Assembly: GCF_030056575.1 (NCBI RefSeq) | Contig: NZ_JASHHX010000003.1 | Coordinates: forward strand, 1-64,000 | Length of the DNA stretch: 64,000 nucleotides | Origin: Rhodoblastus sp. 17X3 | GTDB taxonomy: Bacteria; Pseudomonadota; Alphaproteobacteria; Rhizobiales; Beijerinckiaceae | Direction: 5' to 3' | Shown: positions 45,748 through 54,246 of the stretch, one piece after another | Layout: the number at the start of each line of letters is the position of its first letter | Numbering within the stretch: position 1 is the stretch's first letter | Notes under the pieces: generated by a model | What the model was told of the DNA's origin: nothing | Seen by the model: only the letters and a program-made list of their open reading frames with translations | The model's database searches: none | Program-made: the position numbers and the translations under genes

Positions 45748-46841
45748 CCCAGACCCTGCGCATCGGCTTCATGCCGCTCACGGACGCCGGCCTGCTCCTC
45801 GTCGCCGCCGCGAAAGGCTTCGACCGGGACGAAGGGCTCGCTTTTGAGCTTTGCCCGGAGACCTCCTGGGCGAATCTGCGCGACAAGCTGGCGCTTGGCA
45901 TTTACGACGCCGCCCATATGCTCGCGCCGGCTGTCGTCGCTTCGACGCTCGGCCTCGACGGTTTCGCCGCGCCGATGATCGGCGCCGTCGCGCTGGGACT
46001 CGACGGCAACGCCATTTCCGTCGCGCCGGCTCTCGCCGACGCCCTGCGGGAAAAAATCTACGGCGACGCCGCGGATCCCGTCGTTACGGCGCGCGCGCTG
46101 GCCGCGCTGGTCGCTTTTCGGCGCGGCAAAGGCTTGCCGGCGCTGCGCTTCGCCCATGTCTTTCCCTATTCCGCCCATCATTATCAACTGAAGCTGTGGA
46201 TGCGCTCAGGCGGGGTGGACCCCGAGGGCGTGCGGCTCACCGTGACGCCGCCGCCGCTGATGGAGGAGAGCCTGCGCGGCGGCTTCGTCAACGGTTTTTG
46301 CGTCGGCGAGCCGTGGAATTCGCTGGCGCGGCAATCGGGCGCTGCGGAAATTCTCCACCCCTGCCGCGCTCTGACGCCGGATTGCCCCGAAAAGGTGCTG
46401 GCCTTCCTCAGCGAGTCCGCGCGCGATGAGCCGGAGCGGCCGCGCGCCGCCGCCCGCGCCGTGCGCCGCGCCGCGCTCTGGGGCGAGCAGCCGGAAAATG
46501 CGCAGGAATTCTGCCGGCTGATCGCGGAGGGATTGGGCGGCGCGGTCACGCCGGACATGGTCGTCGCCGTGCTGGGCAAGAATGGCAAATCTTCGCCCTG
46601 GCTGCGGCTCGACGCTGAATCCACCGCGCTTTCCGCGCCGCAGGCGCTCTGGCTCTATGTGCTGATCGCCGCCTGCGGCCAGACCGAGGCGTCGGACGCT
46701 CAAGCCGAGCTGGCTCAGCGGGCGTTCTGGCCGCAGGACGGCGCCTCGCCGCCGCCCTCCGCGCCCGCCTTTTTCGAGGGTCCATTCAACCCCGCGCAAT
46801 GGCGCGAATGGCTCGCGGCCTTCAACCGGCGCATGTTCTGA
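45744..46841 (+). CDS. nasS: Nitrate-sensing protein NasS
   Basis: The 365-residue protein is an NrtA/CmpA-like nitrate/nitrite-binding protein (LRIGFMPLTDAGLLLVAAAK, APAVVASTLGLDGFAAPMIG, GGFVNGFCVGEPWNSLA). It has no signal peptide, which separates the cytosolic sensor NasS from periplasmic transport proteins. Without nitrate it holds NasT; with ligand it lets NasT go. It overlaps nasT by four bases. The nitrate operon starts about 350 bp downstream. Confidence 0.94.
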   Translation: MTQTLRIGFMPLTDAGLLLVAAAKGFDRDEGLAFELCPETSWANLRDKLALGIYDAAHMLAPAVVASTLGLDGFAAPMIGAVALGLDGNAISVAPALADALREKIYGDAADPVVTARALAALVAFRRGKGLPALRFAHVFPYSAHHYQLKLWMRSGGVDPEGVRLTVTPPPLMEESLRGGFVNGFCVGEPWNSLARQSGAAEILHPCRALTPDCPEKVLAFLSESARDEPERPRAAARAVRRAALWGEQPENAQEFCRLIAEGLGGAVTPDMVVAVLGKNGKSSPWLRLDAESTALSAPQALWLYVLIAACGQTEASDAQAELAQRAFWPQDGASPPPSAPAFFEGPFNPAQWREWLAAFNRRMF

Positions 46842-46911
46842 AACGGCGGCCCGCTGCCTTCTTTTGCGGCGCAATATCTTTTTTCACGGCGCCTTTTGCC
46901 GCTCAAATATA

Positions 46912-46934
46912 CATTGCGACAAAATTGAGCAATG
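46912..46934. promoter_or_regulatory. Dyad upstream of the sigma-54 promoter, candidate enhancer site
   Basis: CATTGC-N11-GCAATG is a perfect 6-bp interrupted palindrome centred near 46923, about 70 bp above the sigma-54 promoter. Sigma-54 promoters need an activator bound upstream; in nitrogen assimilation this is normally NtrC. The site does not closely match the classical NtrC palindrome, so the assignment is positional. Confidence 0.4.
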
Positions 46935-46990
46935 ACTGAAATGCGATAAAGCGCTTTTAAAAACAGTATATTAAATCGATGACGGTCCTC

Positions 46991-47006
46991 TGGCGCCGGA
47001 ATTGCC
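46991..47006 (+). promoter_or_regulatory. Sigma-54 promoter of the nitrate assimilation operon
   Basis: TGGCGCCGGAATTGCC has GG at 46992-46993 and GC at 47004-47005 with exactly ten bases between, the -24/-12 signature, and TTGC at the -12 box. Transcription would begin near 47017, right at the first ANTAR hairpin. This implies nitrogen control through RpoN, most likely with NtrC. Confidence 0.75.
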
Positions 47007-47018
47007 TATAGAGCGTCA

Positions 47019-47065
47019 GGTCAATGACGACCCCGATCATCGGTTCGCGGAGCCAACGCTGGCTC
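47019..47065 (+). ncRNA. ANTAR-responsive two-hairpin leader (NasT target)
   Basis: P1: GGTC (47019-47022) pairs with GACC (47029-47032) around the hexaloop AATGAC. P2: GAGCC (47050-47054) pairs with GGCTC (47061-47065) around the hexaloop AACGCT. Both hexaloops have A at position 1 and G at position 4, the defining feature of ANTAR-bound RNAs. A 17-base linker separates them. The element starts at the predicted sigma-54 transcription start and lies upstream of nirB, just after nasT-nasS. Confidence 0.75.
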
Positions 47066-47069
47066 TTGC

Positions 47070-47153
47070 GTGAGACTGACTGGCGCCTTTCCAACTGGAC
47101 AAGGCGCCGGAAGCGCGGGCGTTGTCAGGCAAACTCTCCCTCGTCAGTCTCAC
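47070..47153 (+). promoter_or_regulatory. Leader stem structures downstream of the ANTAR element
   Basis: An 11-bp perfect stem GTGAGACTGAC (47070-47080) with GTCAGTCTCAC (47143-47153) encloses an 8-bp hairpin GGCGCCTT/AAGGCGCC (47082-47108). The P2 hairpin ends five bases before it. No T-run follows, so NasT may act on Rho access or translation of nirB rather than on a classic intrinsic terminator. The nirB ribosome site (AAAGGG) follows about 30 bases later. Confidence 0.55.
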
Positions 47154-47195
47154 TCGTGAACCTCTGCTCGGATTCGTCGCAGCAAAGGGTCCGTC

Positions 47196-49676
47196 ATGGG
47201 ACAGATCGAGAAATTTCCGCAGCCGACCAAGCTCGTCGTCATCGGCAATGGCATGGCCGCGGGCCGCGCCATGGAAGAGCTTTTCGCCAAACAGCACGCG
47301 CCGATGAAGGTCACGGTGTTCGGCGCCGAGCCGCGCGTGAACTATAACCGGATCATGCTTTCGCCTGTGCTCTCCGGCGAAAAGACTTTTGACGACATCA
47401 TCATTCATGACCACGCCTGGTATGCGAAGCATGGGGTCGAGCTTCGTTCAGGCGAACCTGTGGTCGGGATCGATCGCGCGGCCAAAACCGTCGAGACGGC
47501 GTCCGGCGAGAAAGTCCCCTATGACAAGCTGATCATCGCGACGGGTTCGATGCCCTTCGTCATTCCGGTTCCGGGCGCGAATCTCGAAGGCGTCGTCACC
47601 TTCCGCGATCTCGACGACGTCGAGAAGATGCACGGCGCGGCTGACAAGGGCGGCAGCGCGGTGGTGATCGGCGGCGGCCTGCTCGGCCTCGAAGCGGCGG
47701 CGGGCCTCGCCCTGAAGGGAATGAAGGTTTCGGTCGTGCATCTCATGCCGACCCTGATGGAGCGCCAGCTCGACCCCAGCGCCGGCTACCTGCTCGAAAA
47801 GGCGATCAAGGCGCGCGGCATCGACGTCTATACCAAGGCCAATACCGAAGCCATCCTCGGCGACCAATGCGTCACCGGCGTCAGGCTGAAGGACGGCACC
47901 GTCCTGCCGGCCGATCTCGTCGTGATGGCCGTCGGCATCCGGCCCAATTTCGGCCTCGGCAAGGCGGCGGGCCTCGAATGCAACCGCGGCATCGTCGTCG
48001 ATGACCAGCTCCTCACCAGCGATCCCGATATCTTCGCGGTCGGCGAATGCGTCGAGCATCGCGGCCAGTGCTATGGCCTGGTCGCGCCGCTTTACGAAAT
48101 GGCCAAGGTGCTGGCGAGCGAGCTCGCGGGCGAGAATCCGGGGGGCTTCGTTCCTGCTGTCACCTCGACCAAGTTGAAAGTCACCGGCATCGACCTGTTC
48201 TCGGCGGGCGATTTTTCCGACGACGATGAGAACAACGAAGTCGTGCTGCGCGACCCTGCGCGCGGAATTTACAAGCGCGTCGTGCTGCGCGACGACAAGA
48301 TTGTCGGCGCCGTGCTTTACGGCGACACGGCGGACGGCGCCTGGTATTTCGACCTGCTCAAAAAGGGCGAGGACGTCGGCGCGATCCGCGACACGCTCAT
48401 CTTTGGCCAGGCCTATCAGGGAGGGTCCCCGCTGGACCCTACGGCGGCCGTTGCAGCCTTGCCGGATGATGCGGAAATCTGCGGCTGCAACGGCGTATGC
48501 AAGGGTTCGATCGTCTCGGCGATCACGGGGGACGGCCTCACGACGCTCGAGGACGTGCGCGCCAAAACGAAGGCTTCGGCCTCTTGCGGTCAATGCGCGG
48601 GCAAGGTGGAGCTGCTGCTCGCAGCGACGCTCGGCGACGGTTATGAAAAATCTGGCCGCAAGGCGATGTGCAAATGCACGGACCTGACGCATGAGGAAGT
48701 GCGCGGCTTCATCAAGTCCAAGCAGCTCAAGTCGCTTCCCGCCGTGATGCAGGAATTGGGCTGGAAGTCCTCGGGCGGCTGCCCGTCCTGCCAGCCGGCG
48801 CTGAACTACTACCTCGTCTGCGACTGGCCGGGCGAATATACCGACGATTATCAGGCCCGTTACATCAACGAGCGCGTCCACGCGAATATCCAGAAGGACG
48901 GCACCTTCTCGGTGGTGCCGCGCATGTGGGGCGGCGTGACCACGCCGGACGAATTGCGCGCCATCGCCGATGTCGCGGACCGCTTCAGCATCCCGACGGT
49001 GAAGGTCACCGGCGGCCAGCGCATCGACCTGCTCGGCGTTAAAAAGCAAGACCTTCCCGCCGTCTGGGCGCAGCTCAATTCGGCGGGCCTCGTCTCGGGC
49101 TTCGCCTACGCCAAGGGCCTGCGCACCGTGAAGACCTGTGTCGGCACGGACTGGTGCCGCTTTGGCACGCAAGACTCCACCGGACTGGGCGTCAAGCTCG
49201 AAAAGCTGCTGTGCGGCTCGTGGACCCCGGCGAAAGTGAAGCTCGCCGTCTCCGGGTGTCCGCGCAATTGCGCCGAATCCACAGTGAAGGATATCGGCGT
49301 GATCTGCGTCGATTCTGGCTACGATATCCACGTGGGGGGCGCGGCGGGCCTGCACGTGCGCGCCACCGACCTGCTCGGCCATGTCGCCACCGAGGAGGAG
49401 GCGCTCGAATATTGCGCCGCGATCATGCAGATGTATCGCGAGGAAGGCGCCTATCTCGACCGTCTCTACAAATGGGTCGACAAGACCGGGCTGGAGCGAC
49501 TTCGCGCCACGATCTTCGAGGATCACGCCGCCCGAAAGGCGCTCTACGAGCGCTTCATGCTCTCGCAGCGCTATGCGCGCCGCGACCCTTGGGCGGAGCG
49601 CGCCGCGGGCAAGGATCTCCACGAATTCATGCCGCTCGCCGTGCTGTCGCCGATTTCCCGCGCGGCAGCCGAATGA
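47196..49676 (+). CDS. nirB: Assimilatory nitrite reductase [NAD(P)H] large subunit
   Basis: The 826-residue enzyme reduces nitrite to ammonium with six electrons. Order of domains: FAD/NAD(P)H module (KLVVIGNGMAAGRAMEELFA, VVIGGGLLGLEAAAGLALKG); BFD-like [2Fe-2S] domain (CGCNGVCKGSIV, SCGQCAGKVE); a second Cys set (CKCTDLTHEEV, CPSCQPAL); ferredoxin-like half-domain; and the sirohaem/4Fe-4S site (CVGTDWCRFGTQD, VSGCPRNCAESTVKDIG). The ATG at 47196 follows the NasT-responsive leader. Its stop codon overlaps an in-frame ATG ahead of nirD (ATGA), and nirD, nasA, narK and a kinase gene follow in the same direction. Confidence 0.97.
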   Translation: MGQIEKFPQPTKLVVIGNGMAAGRAMEELFAKQHAPMKVTVFGAEPRVNYNRIMLSPVLSGEKTFDDIIIHDHAWYAKHGVELRSGEPVVGIDRAAKTVETASGEKVPYDKLIIATGSMPFVIPVPGANLEGVVTFRDLDDVEKMHGAADKGGSAVVIGGGLLGLEAAAGLALKGMKVSVVHLMPTLMERQLDPSAGYLLEKAIKARGIDVYTKANTEAILGDQCVTGVRLKDGTVLPADLVVMAVGIRPNFGLGKAAGLECNRGIVVDDQLLTSDPDIFAVGECVEHRGQCYGLVAPLYEMAKVLASELAGENPGGFVPAVTSTKLKVTGIDLFSAGDFSDDDENNEVVLRDPARGIYKRVVLRDDKIVGAVLYGDTADGAWYFDLLKKGEDVGAIRDTLIFGQAYQGGSPLDPTAAVAALPDDAEICGCNGVCKGSIVSAITGDGLTTLEDVRAKTKASASCGQCAGKVELLLAATLGDGYEKSGRKAMCKCTDLTHEEVRGFIKSKQLKSLPAVMQELGWKSSGGCPSCQPALNYYLVCDWPGEYTDDYQARYINERVHANIQKDGTFSVVPRMWGGVTTPDELRAIADVADRFSIPTVKVTGGQRIDLLGVKKQDLPAVWAQLNSAGLVSGFAYAKGLRTVKTCVGTDWCRFGTQDSTGLGVKLEKLLCGSWTPAKVKLAVSGCPRNCAESTVKDIGVICVDSGYDIHVGGAAGLHVRATDLLGHVATEEEALEYCAAIMQMYREEGAYLDRLYKWVDKTGLERLRATIFEDHAARKALYERFMLSQRYARRDPWAERAAGKDLHEFMPLAVLSPISRAAAE

Positions 49677-49696
49677 CCATTTCCGAGGATTTCGCC

Positions 49697-50035
49697 ATGG
49701 AAGAAAACAAGACCTTCTGGTTCGACTGCGGCCCGGTCGACGCCATTCCCTTGCGCGGTGCGCGCACCTTGCGCACGCCGCGCCGCGAGATCGCCGTGTT
49801 CCGCACCGCGACCAACGAGATCTTCGCGCTGGAAAACAAATGCCCCCACAAGGGCGGGCCCTTGAGCGAAGGCATCGTCCACGGGCGCAAAGTCGCCTGT
49901 CCGCTGCACAACTGGATCATCGATCTCGAAAGCGGCGCAGCCACCGGCGCCGATCAGGGCTGCGCGCGGAGCTTTCCGGTCAAGATCGAGCGCGGCCGCA
50001 TCTATCTCGACATGGATGTCGCCGCCCAGGCCTGA
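49697..50035 (+). CDS. nirD: Nitrite reductase small subunit NirD
   Basis: The 112-residue protein is a Rieske-type [2Fe-2S]-domain subunit. It carries CPHKGGPLSEGIVHG and CPLHNWIIDLESGAA, the two Cys-His pairs. In many NirD proteins the pairs are lost, but here both are present. Two starts are possible. ATG 49697 has GAGGA seven bases upstream and gives the usual length, so it is used. ATG 49673 overlaps the nirB stop and would be translationally coupled. Confidence 0.93.
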   Translation: MEENKTFWFDCGPVDAIPLRGARTLRTPRREIAVFRTATNEIFALENKCPHKGGPLSEGIVHGRKVACPLHNWIIDLESGAATGADQGCARSFPVKIERGRIYLDMDVAAQA

Positions 50036-50064
50036 CCTTGACCGTCCCGCGCAATGAGCCCGAA

Positions 50065-52773
50065 ATGACCAAGACGATCTCAACCACCTGTCCCTATTGC
50101 GGCGTCGGCTGCGGCGTCAGCGCAGAAGCATCCGGCGCAAAAGCGCTCGTGGCGGGCGACAAGGCGCATCCGGCCAATTTCGGCCGGCTGTGCGTCAAGG
50201 GCGCGTCTCTGGCGCAGGTGCTGACGCTGGAGGAGCGGCTGCTCCATCCGCGCATCGGCGGCGCCCGCGCGAGCTGGGACGAGGCGCTGGAGACGGTCGC
50301 CCGCGTGTTCGGCCAGACCATCGCGGAGCATGGGCCGGATTCGGTCGCCCTTTATGTCTCCGGCCAGTTGCTGACCGAGGATTATTACGTCGCCAACAAG
50401 CTGATGAAGGGCTTTGTCGGTTCGGCCAATATCGACACCAATTCGCGCCTGTGCATGTCGTCCTCGGTGGCGGGCCACAAGCGCGCCTTCGGCGCCGACA
50501 CCGTGCCCGGCTGCTACGAGGATCTCGAAGACGCCGATCTCGTCGTGCTTGTCGGCTCCAATCTCGCCTGGTGCCACCCGATCCTCTACCAGCGGCTCGT
50601 CGCGGCGCGCGAAAGGCGCGGCGGCCTGCCGCGCGTGGTCAATATCGACCCCCGCCGCACCGCGACCAGCGAGATCGCCGATCTTCATCTTTCGCTCGCG
50701 CCGGGCTCCGACGTCGCGCTGTTTTCCGGCCTGCTGGGCGAACTGAACCGCGTCGGAAAGCGCGCGAAAAAATTCGTCGCTGCGCACACCAATGGGTTGG
50801 ACGAGGCGCTCGCCGCCGCCAGGCCGTGGACGCTCGACAAGGTCGCCGCCGAGACGGGCCTCAGCCGCGCCGACCTGCAACGCTTCTTCGATCTCGTCAT
50901 CGAAAACGAGAAGACCGTCACGGTCTATTCGCAGGGCGTCAACCAGTCGGCGGCGGGGACCGACAAGGTCAACGCCATCATCAATATGCACCTGCTGACC
51001 GGCCGCATCGGCAAGCCGGGCTGCGGGCCTTTCTCGGTCACCGGCCAGCCCAACGCCATGGGCGGACGCGAGGTCGGCGGCCTCGCCAACATGCTCGCGG
51101 CCCATATGGAGCTGGACAATCCCGCCCATCGCGCGCTGGTGCGGAATTTCTGGGGCGCGCCCACGCTGGCGGAAAAGCCCGGCCTCAAGGCGGTCGAGCT
51201 GTTCCAGGCCATCGACGACGGCCGCGTCAAGGCGGTCTGGATCATGGCGACCAATCCGGTGGACAGCCTGCCCGACGCCGATTTCGTCCGCGCCGCGCTG
51301 AAGAAATGCCCCTTCGTCGTCGTGTCCGACGTCGCGGAAAACACCGATACCGGCGCGCTCGCCCATGTCCTGCTGCCGGCGCTCGCCTGGGGCGAGAAAG
51401 ACGGCACGGTGACCAATTCCGAGCGCCGCATCTCGCGGCAGCGCGCCTTGCGCGCGGCGCCGGGCGACGCGCGCGCCGACTGGGACATCGTTTGCGACGT
51501 CGCGCGGCGCATGGGTTTCGGTGAGTCTTTCGCCTATGACGGCCCGGCGCAGATTTTCCGCGAGCACGCCGCGCTGTCTGGCGCGGGCAATGACGGAACG
51601 CGCGATTTCGACATTTCCGGCTGCGCCGAACTTTCCGACGCCGCCTACGAGGCCCTGGCGCCGTTCCAATGGCCTCTGCGCAAGGGCGAAAAAGGCGGCG
51701 ACGCGCCGAAGCGCTTCTTCGCCGATGGCAAATTCTTCACGCCCGACGGCCGCGCGAATTTCGTGGCGACGCCTTATCGCGGCCTCGCGCAAAAGGCGGC
51801 GCGGGGTGAATATGTGCTGAATACTGGCCGCGTGCGCGACCAATGGCACACGATGACCCGCACCGGCCGCGCCGAGCAATTGTCGCAGCATATCGCGGAG
51901 CCTTTCGCCGAACTGAATCCGCTCGACGCCGCGCTTCTCGGCGTGGGGCCTGCGGGCCTCGTCCGGCTTTCCAACGCGCGCGGCGCCGTGCTGCTGCGCG
52001 CGCAGATCACGGCTCGGCAGCGGCGCGGCAGCGTGTTTGCGCCGATCCACTGGACAGAACAATTCGCCTCCGCCGCGCGGGTGGATGTTCTGGTTGCGCC
52101 GGTGGTCGACGCCATCTCCGGCCAGCCAGAATCCAAGGGAACGCCAGTTGAGGTCGAGCCGGTCGATCCCGCCTGGTACGCCTTCGCCCTGAGCCGCGAG
52201 AAGCCCGAACATCTCGACTGCGCCTATTGGGCGCGGGCGCGGATCGCGGGCGGCTGGCGGCTCGAACTCGCGGGGCTGAACGATCCCGACGACTGGGAGC
52301 TTTTCGCGCGCAGCCTGTTCGGCCTTGGCGCGGGGGAGGGCGAGTTGACCGTCCTGCGCGATGCGCGCTCCGGCTCTTACAGCTGCGTCGCGACCCGTGA
52401 AGGCTCGACAAGCGCAAGCGGTCGGCGCACGCCGGAGCGCGCGCAAGAAATCGTCGGCGCGATTTTTGTGGCGAAAACGCCGGTCGGCATCGCCCGATCC
52501 TGGGCCTGCGAGCAATTCGCGCAGGTCGAGGTCGAGCCGCTGGCCTTGCTCGCCGGGCGCCCGCCGCGCGCCTGCCGCGACCCGGGCCGCAAGGTCTGCG
52601 TGTGCATGAATGTCGGCGCCAACATCATTCTCGACGCCATTTCCGAGAAGAACCTCGGCAATGTCGCGGCCATTTCCGACGCCACGGGCGCCGGCTCCGG
52701 CTGCGGCTCCTGCAAGCCTGAAATCGAACGCCTGCTCGGCCAGCAGCGGGCGGCTGTCGCTGTCAAATCGTGA
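50065..52773 (+). CDS. nasA: Assimilatory nitrate reductase, molybdopterin subunit
   Basis: The 902-residue enzyme reduces nitrate to nitrite in the cytoplasm. The N-terminal 4Fe-4S motif is CPYCGVGCGV followed by GRLCVKGASL. Molybdopterin regions follow (NSRLCMSSSVAGHKRAFGAD, GVNQSAAGTDKVNAIINMHL, GQPNAMGGREVGGLANML). A C-terminal BFD-like [2Fe-2S] domain (CVCMNVGANIILDAISEK, GAGSGCGSCKPEIERLL) marks the bacterial NasA/NarB type and supplies electron entry. The frame is open far upstream inside nirB and nirD, but homology starts at MTKTISTTCPYC. It follows nirD by 29 bp and precedes narK by 23 bp. Confidence 0.97.
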   Translation: MTKTISTTCPYCGVGCGVSAEASGAKALVAGDKAHPANFGRLCVKGASLAQVLTLEERLLHPRIGGARASWDEALETVARVFGQTIAEHGPDSVALYVSGQLLTEDYYVANKLMKGFVGSANIDTNSRLCMSSSVAGHKRAFGADTVPGCYEDLEDADLVVLVGSNLAWCHPILYQRLVAARERRGGLPRVVNIDPRRTATSEIADLHLSLAPGSDVALFSGLLGELNRVGKRAKKFVAAHTNGLDEALAAARPWTLDKVAAETGLSRADLQRFFDLVIENEKTVTVYSQGVNQSAAGTDKVNAIINMHLLTGRIGKPGCGPFSVTGQPNAMGGREVGGLANMLAAHMELDNPAHRALVRNFWGAPTLAEKPGLKAVELFQAIDDGRVKAVWIMATNPVDSLPDADFVRAALKKCPFVVVSDVAENTDTGALAHVLLPALAWGEKDGTVTNSERRISRQRALRAAPGDARADWDIVCDVARRMGFGESFAYDGPAQIFREHAALSGAGNDGTRDFDISGCAELSDAAYEALAPFQWPLRKGEKGGDAPKRFFADGKFFTPDGRANFVATPYRGLAQKAARGEYVLNTGRVRDQWHTMTRTGRAEQLSQHIAEPFAELNPLDAALLGVGPAGLVRLSNARGAVLLRAQITARQRRGSVFAPIHWTEQFASAARVDVLVAPVVDAISGQPESKGTPVEVEPVDPAWYAFALSREKPEHLDCAYWARARIAGGWRLELAGLNDPDDWELFARSLFGLGAGEGELTVLRDARSGSYSCVATREGSTSASGRRTPERAQEIVGAIFVAKTPVGIARSWACEQFAQVEVEPLALLAGRPPRACRDPGRKVCVCMNVGANIILDAISEKNLGNVAAISDATGAGSGCGSCKPEIERLLGQQRAAVAVKS

Positions 52774-52796
52774 TATTGAACTGAAAGGGTGAACGC

Positions 52797-54056
52797 ATGA
52801 AACTGTCCGACCTGAAGCAATCCGGCCATTGGCCGACGCTGCTTTCCGCCTTCCTCTACTTCGACATCAGCTTCATGGCCTGGGTCTCGCTTGGCCCGCT
52901 CATGGTCTATATCGCCAAGGCCATGAATATTCCGGTTGAGCAGAAGCTGACGCTGGTCGCCATTCCGGTGCTGTCGGGCGCGATCCTGCGCATTCCGCTG
53001 GGCATTCTCGCCGATACGATCGGCTCCAAGCTCACCGGCACAATCGCTCAGATCGTCATGATCATCGCCTGCGCCTATGTCTGGATGTTTGGCCTCAGCG
53101 GCCCCCAATCGGTGGCGATCTTCGGCGCCATTCTCGGCCTTGGCGGCGCCTCCTTCGCCGTTGCCTTGCCGCAGGCGAGCCGCTGGTATCCGCCCCATTT
53201 GCAGGGCATTGTCATGGGCATCGCCGGCGCCGGCAACATGGGCGTGGTGCTCGACACCCTGTTCGCGCCGACCATCGCCGAACATTTCGGCTGGCAGGGC
53301 GTCTATGCCGCACTGCTGATCCCGATGGTCATCATCCTCGCCATTTACATGCTGACGGTGAAGGACGCGCCCGGTTCGGTCAAGCGCATCCCGCTTGCGG
53401 CCTATGGCAAGCTGCTGCTCGACACCGACAGCCGCTGGTTCATGTTCTTCTATTTCATCACCTTCGGCGGCTTCGTCGGCCTCGCTTCGGCGCTGCCGCT
53501 CTATTTTACCGCGCAGTTCCACGTCACCCCGGTGGCGGCGGGCCTGATGGTGTCGCTGATCGTGTTCTTCGGCTCGACCTTCCGGCCTGTCGGCGGCGCG
53601 ATTGCGGACAGGGTTGGCGGCATCAAGTCTCTGACCGTGATGTTCCTGGTCGTGGCGGCCTGCTATTTCACCGTGTCGCAGCTGCCCGAGGGCCCGGCCC
53701 CGGTCGGCGCGGCGGGCTGGATGCTCACCGAACTGCCGATGATGGGCTGGGTCGCCGTGGCGCTATTCTCGGTCGGCACCCTTTGCCTCGGCATGGGCAA
53801 TGGCGCGGTGTTCCAGCTGCTGCCGCAGCGCTTCCGCAATGAAGTCGGCGTGATGACCGGTCTGGTCGGTTTCGCCGGCGGCCTCGGCGGCTTCTTCCTC
53901 GCCAAGGCGCTCGCGACCTCCAAGGGCATGACCGGTGGCTTCATGGCCGGCTTCCTGTTCTTCGGCTTCCTCGCTTTGCTCGGCGTGGGCGGCCTCAGTC
54001 TCGTCAAGCACCGCTGGCGCACCACTTGGGGCGCGGTTTCCGGCGCCCGCATCTGA
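52797..54056 (+). CDS. narK: Nitrate/nitrite transporter (NarK/NRT2-type MFS)
   Basis: The 419-residue protein has about 12 membrane helices. It carries the MFS loop GILADTIGSKLTG and the nitrate-signature-type glycine-rich segments GAILGLGGASFAVALPQASR and GFAGGLGGFFLAKALA. It imports nitrate, and perhaps exchanges nitrite, for the reductases encoded upstream. It follows nasA by 23 bp. A G/C-rich hairpin stands just after the stop. Confidence 0.94.
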   Translation: MKLSDLKQSGHWPTLLSAFLYFDISFMAWVSLGPLMVYIAKAMNIPVEQKLTLVAIPVLSGAILRIPLGILADTIGSKLTGTIAQIVMIIACAYVWMFGLSGPQSVAIFGAILGLGGASFAVALPQASRWYPPHLQGIVMGIAGAGNMGVVLDTLFAPTIAEHFGWQGVYAALLIPMVIILAIYMLTVKDAPGSVKRIPLAAYGKLLLDTDSRWFMFFYFITFGGFVGLASALPLYFTAQFHVTPVAAGLMVSLIVFFGSTFRPVGGAIADRVGGIKSLTVMFLVVAACYFTVSQLPEGPAPVGAAGWMLTELPMMGWVAVALFSVGTLCLGMGNGAVFQLLPQRFRNEVGVMTGLVGFAGGLGGFFLAKALATSKGMTGGFMAGFLFFGFLALLGVGGLSLVKHRWRTTWGAVSGARI

Positions 54057-54068
54057 TCCGCAACATTC

Positions 54069-54094
54069 CCTCTCCCCGCGAAGGCGGGGAGGGG
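54069..54094 (+). terminator. Hairpin after narK
   Basis: CCTCTCCCCGC and GCGGGGAGGGG form an 11-bp stem (one G-U pair) with a GAAG loop, 12 bp after the narK stop. No T-run follows. It may reduce read-through into the phosphatase-kinase gene. Confidence 0.5.
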
Positions 54095-54246
54095 CTCGAG
54101 CAGTTTCCGCTTCACTTGAGGAGGAAACGGCTCTCAGGAGCGAATGCGACGCCGAGCTGATGCGACGGATTCGCCTGTCGTGGCGAGCCACGATAGGCGA
54201 GAAATGGGCTAATCTGACAAGCCGTCCCTCCTCTTGAGTCTGCCGA

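Noticed and set aside
47448-49622. 724-codon minus-strand frame opposite nirB
   Set aside because: It is an antisense shadow of nirB in GC-rich DNA. The product shows the Ala/Arg/Asp-rich composition of such shadows, and nirB itself is unmistakable.
50080-52515. 811-codon minus-strand frame opposite nasA
   Set aside because: It is a shadow of nasA; no homology, no ribosome site and no neighbouring support.
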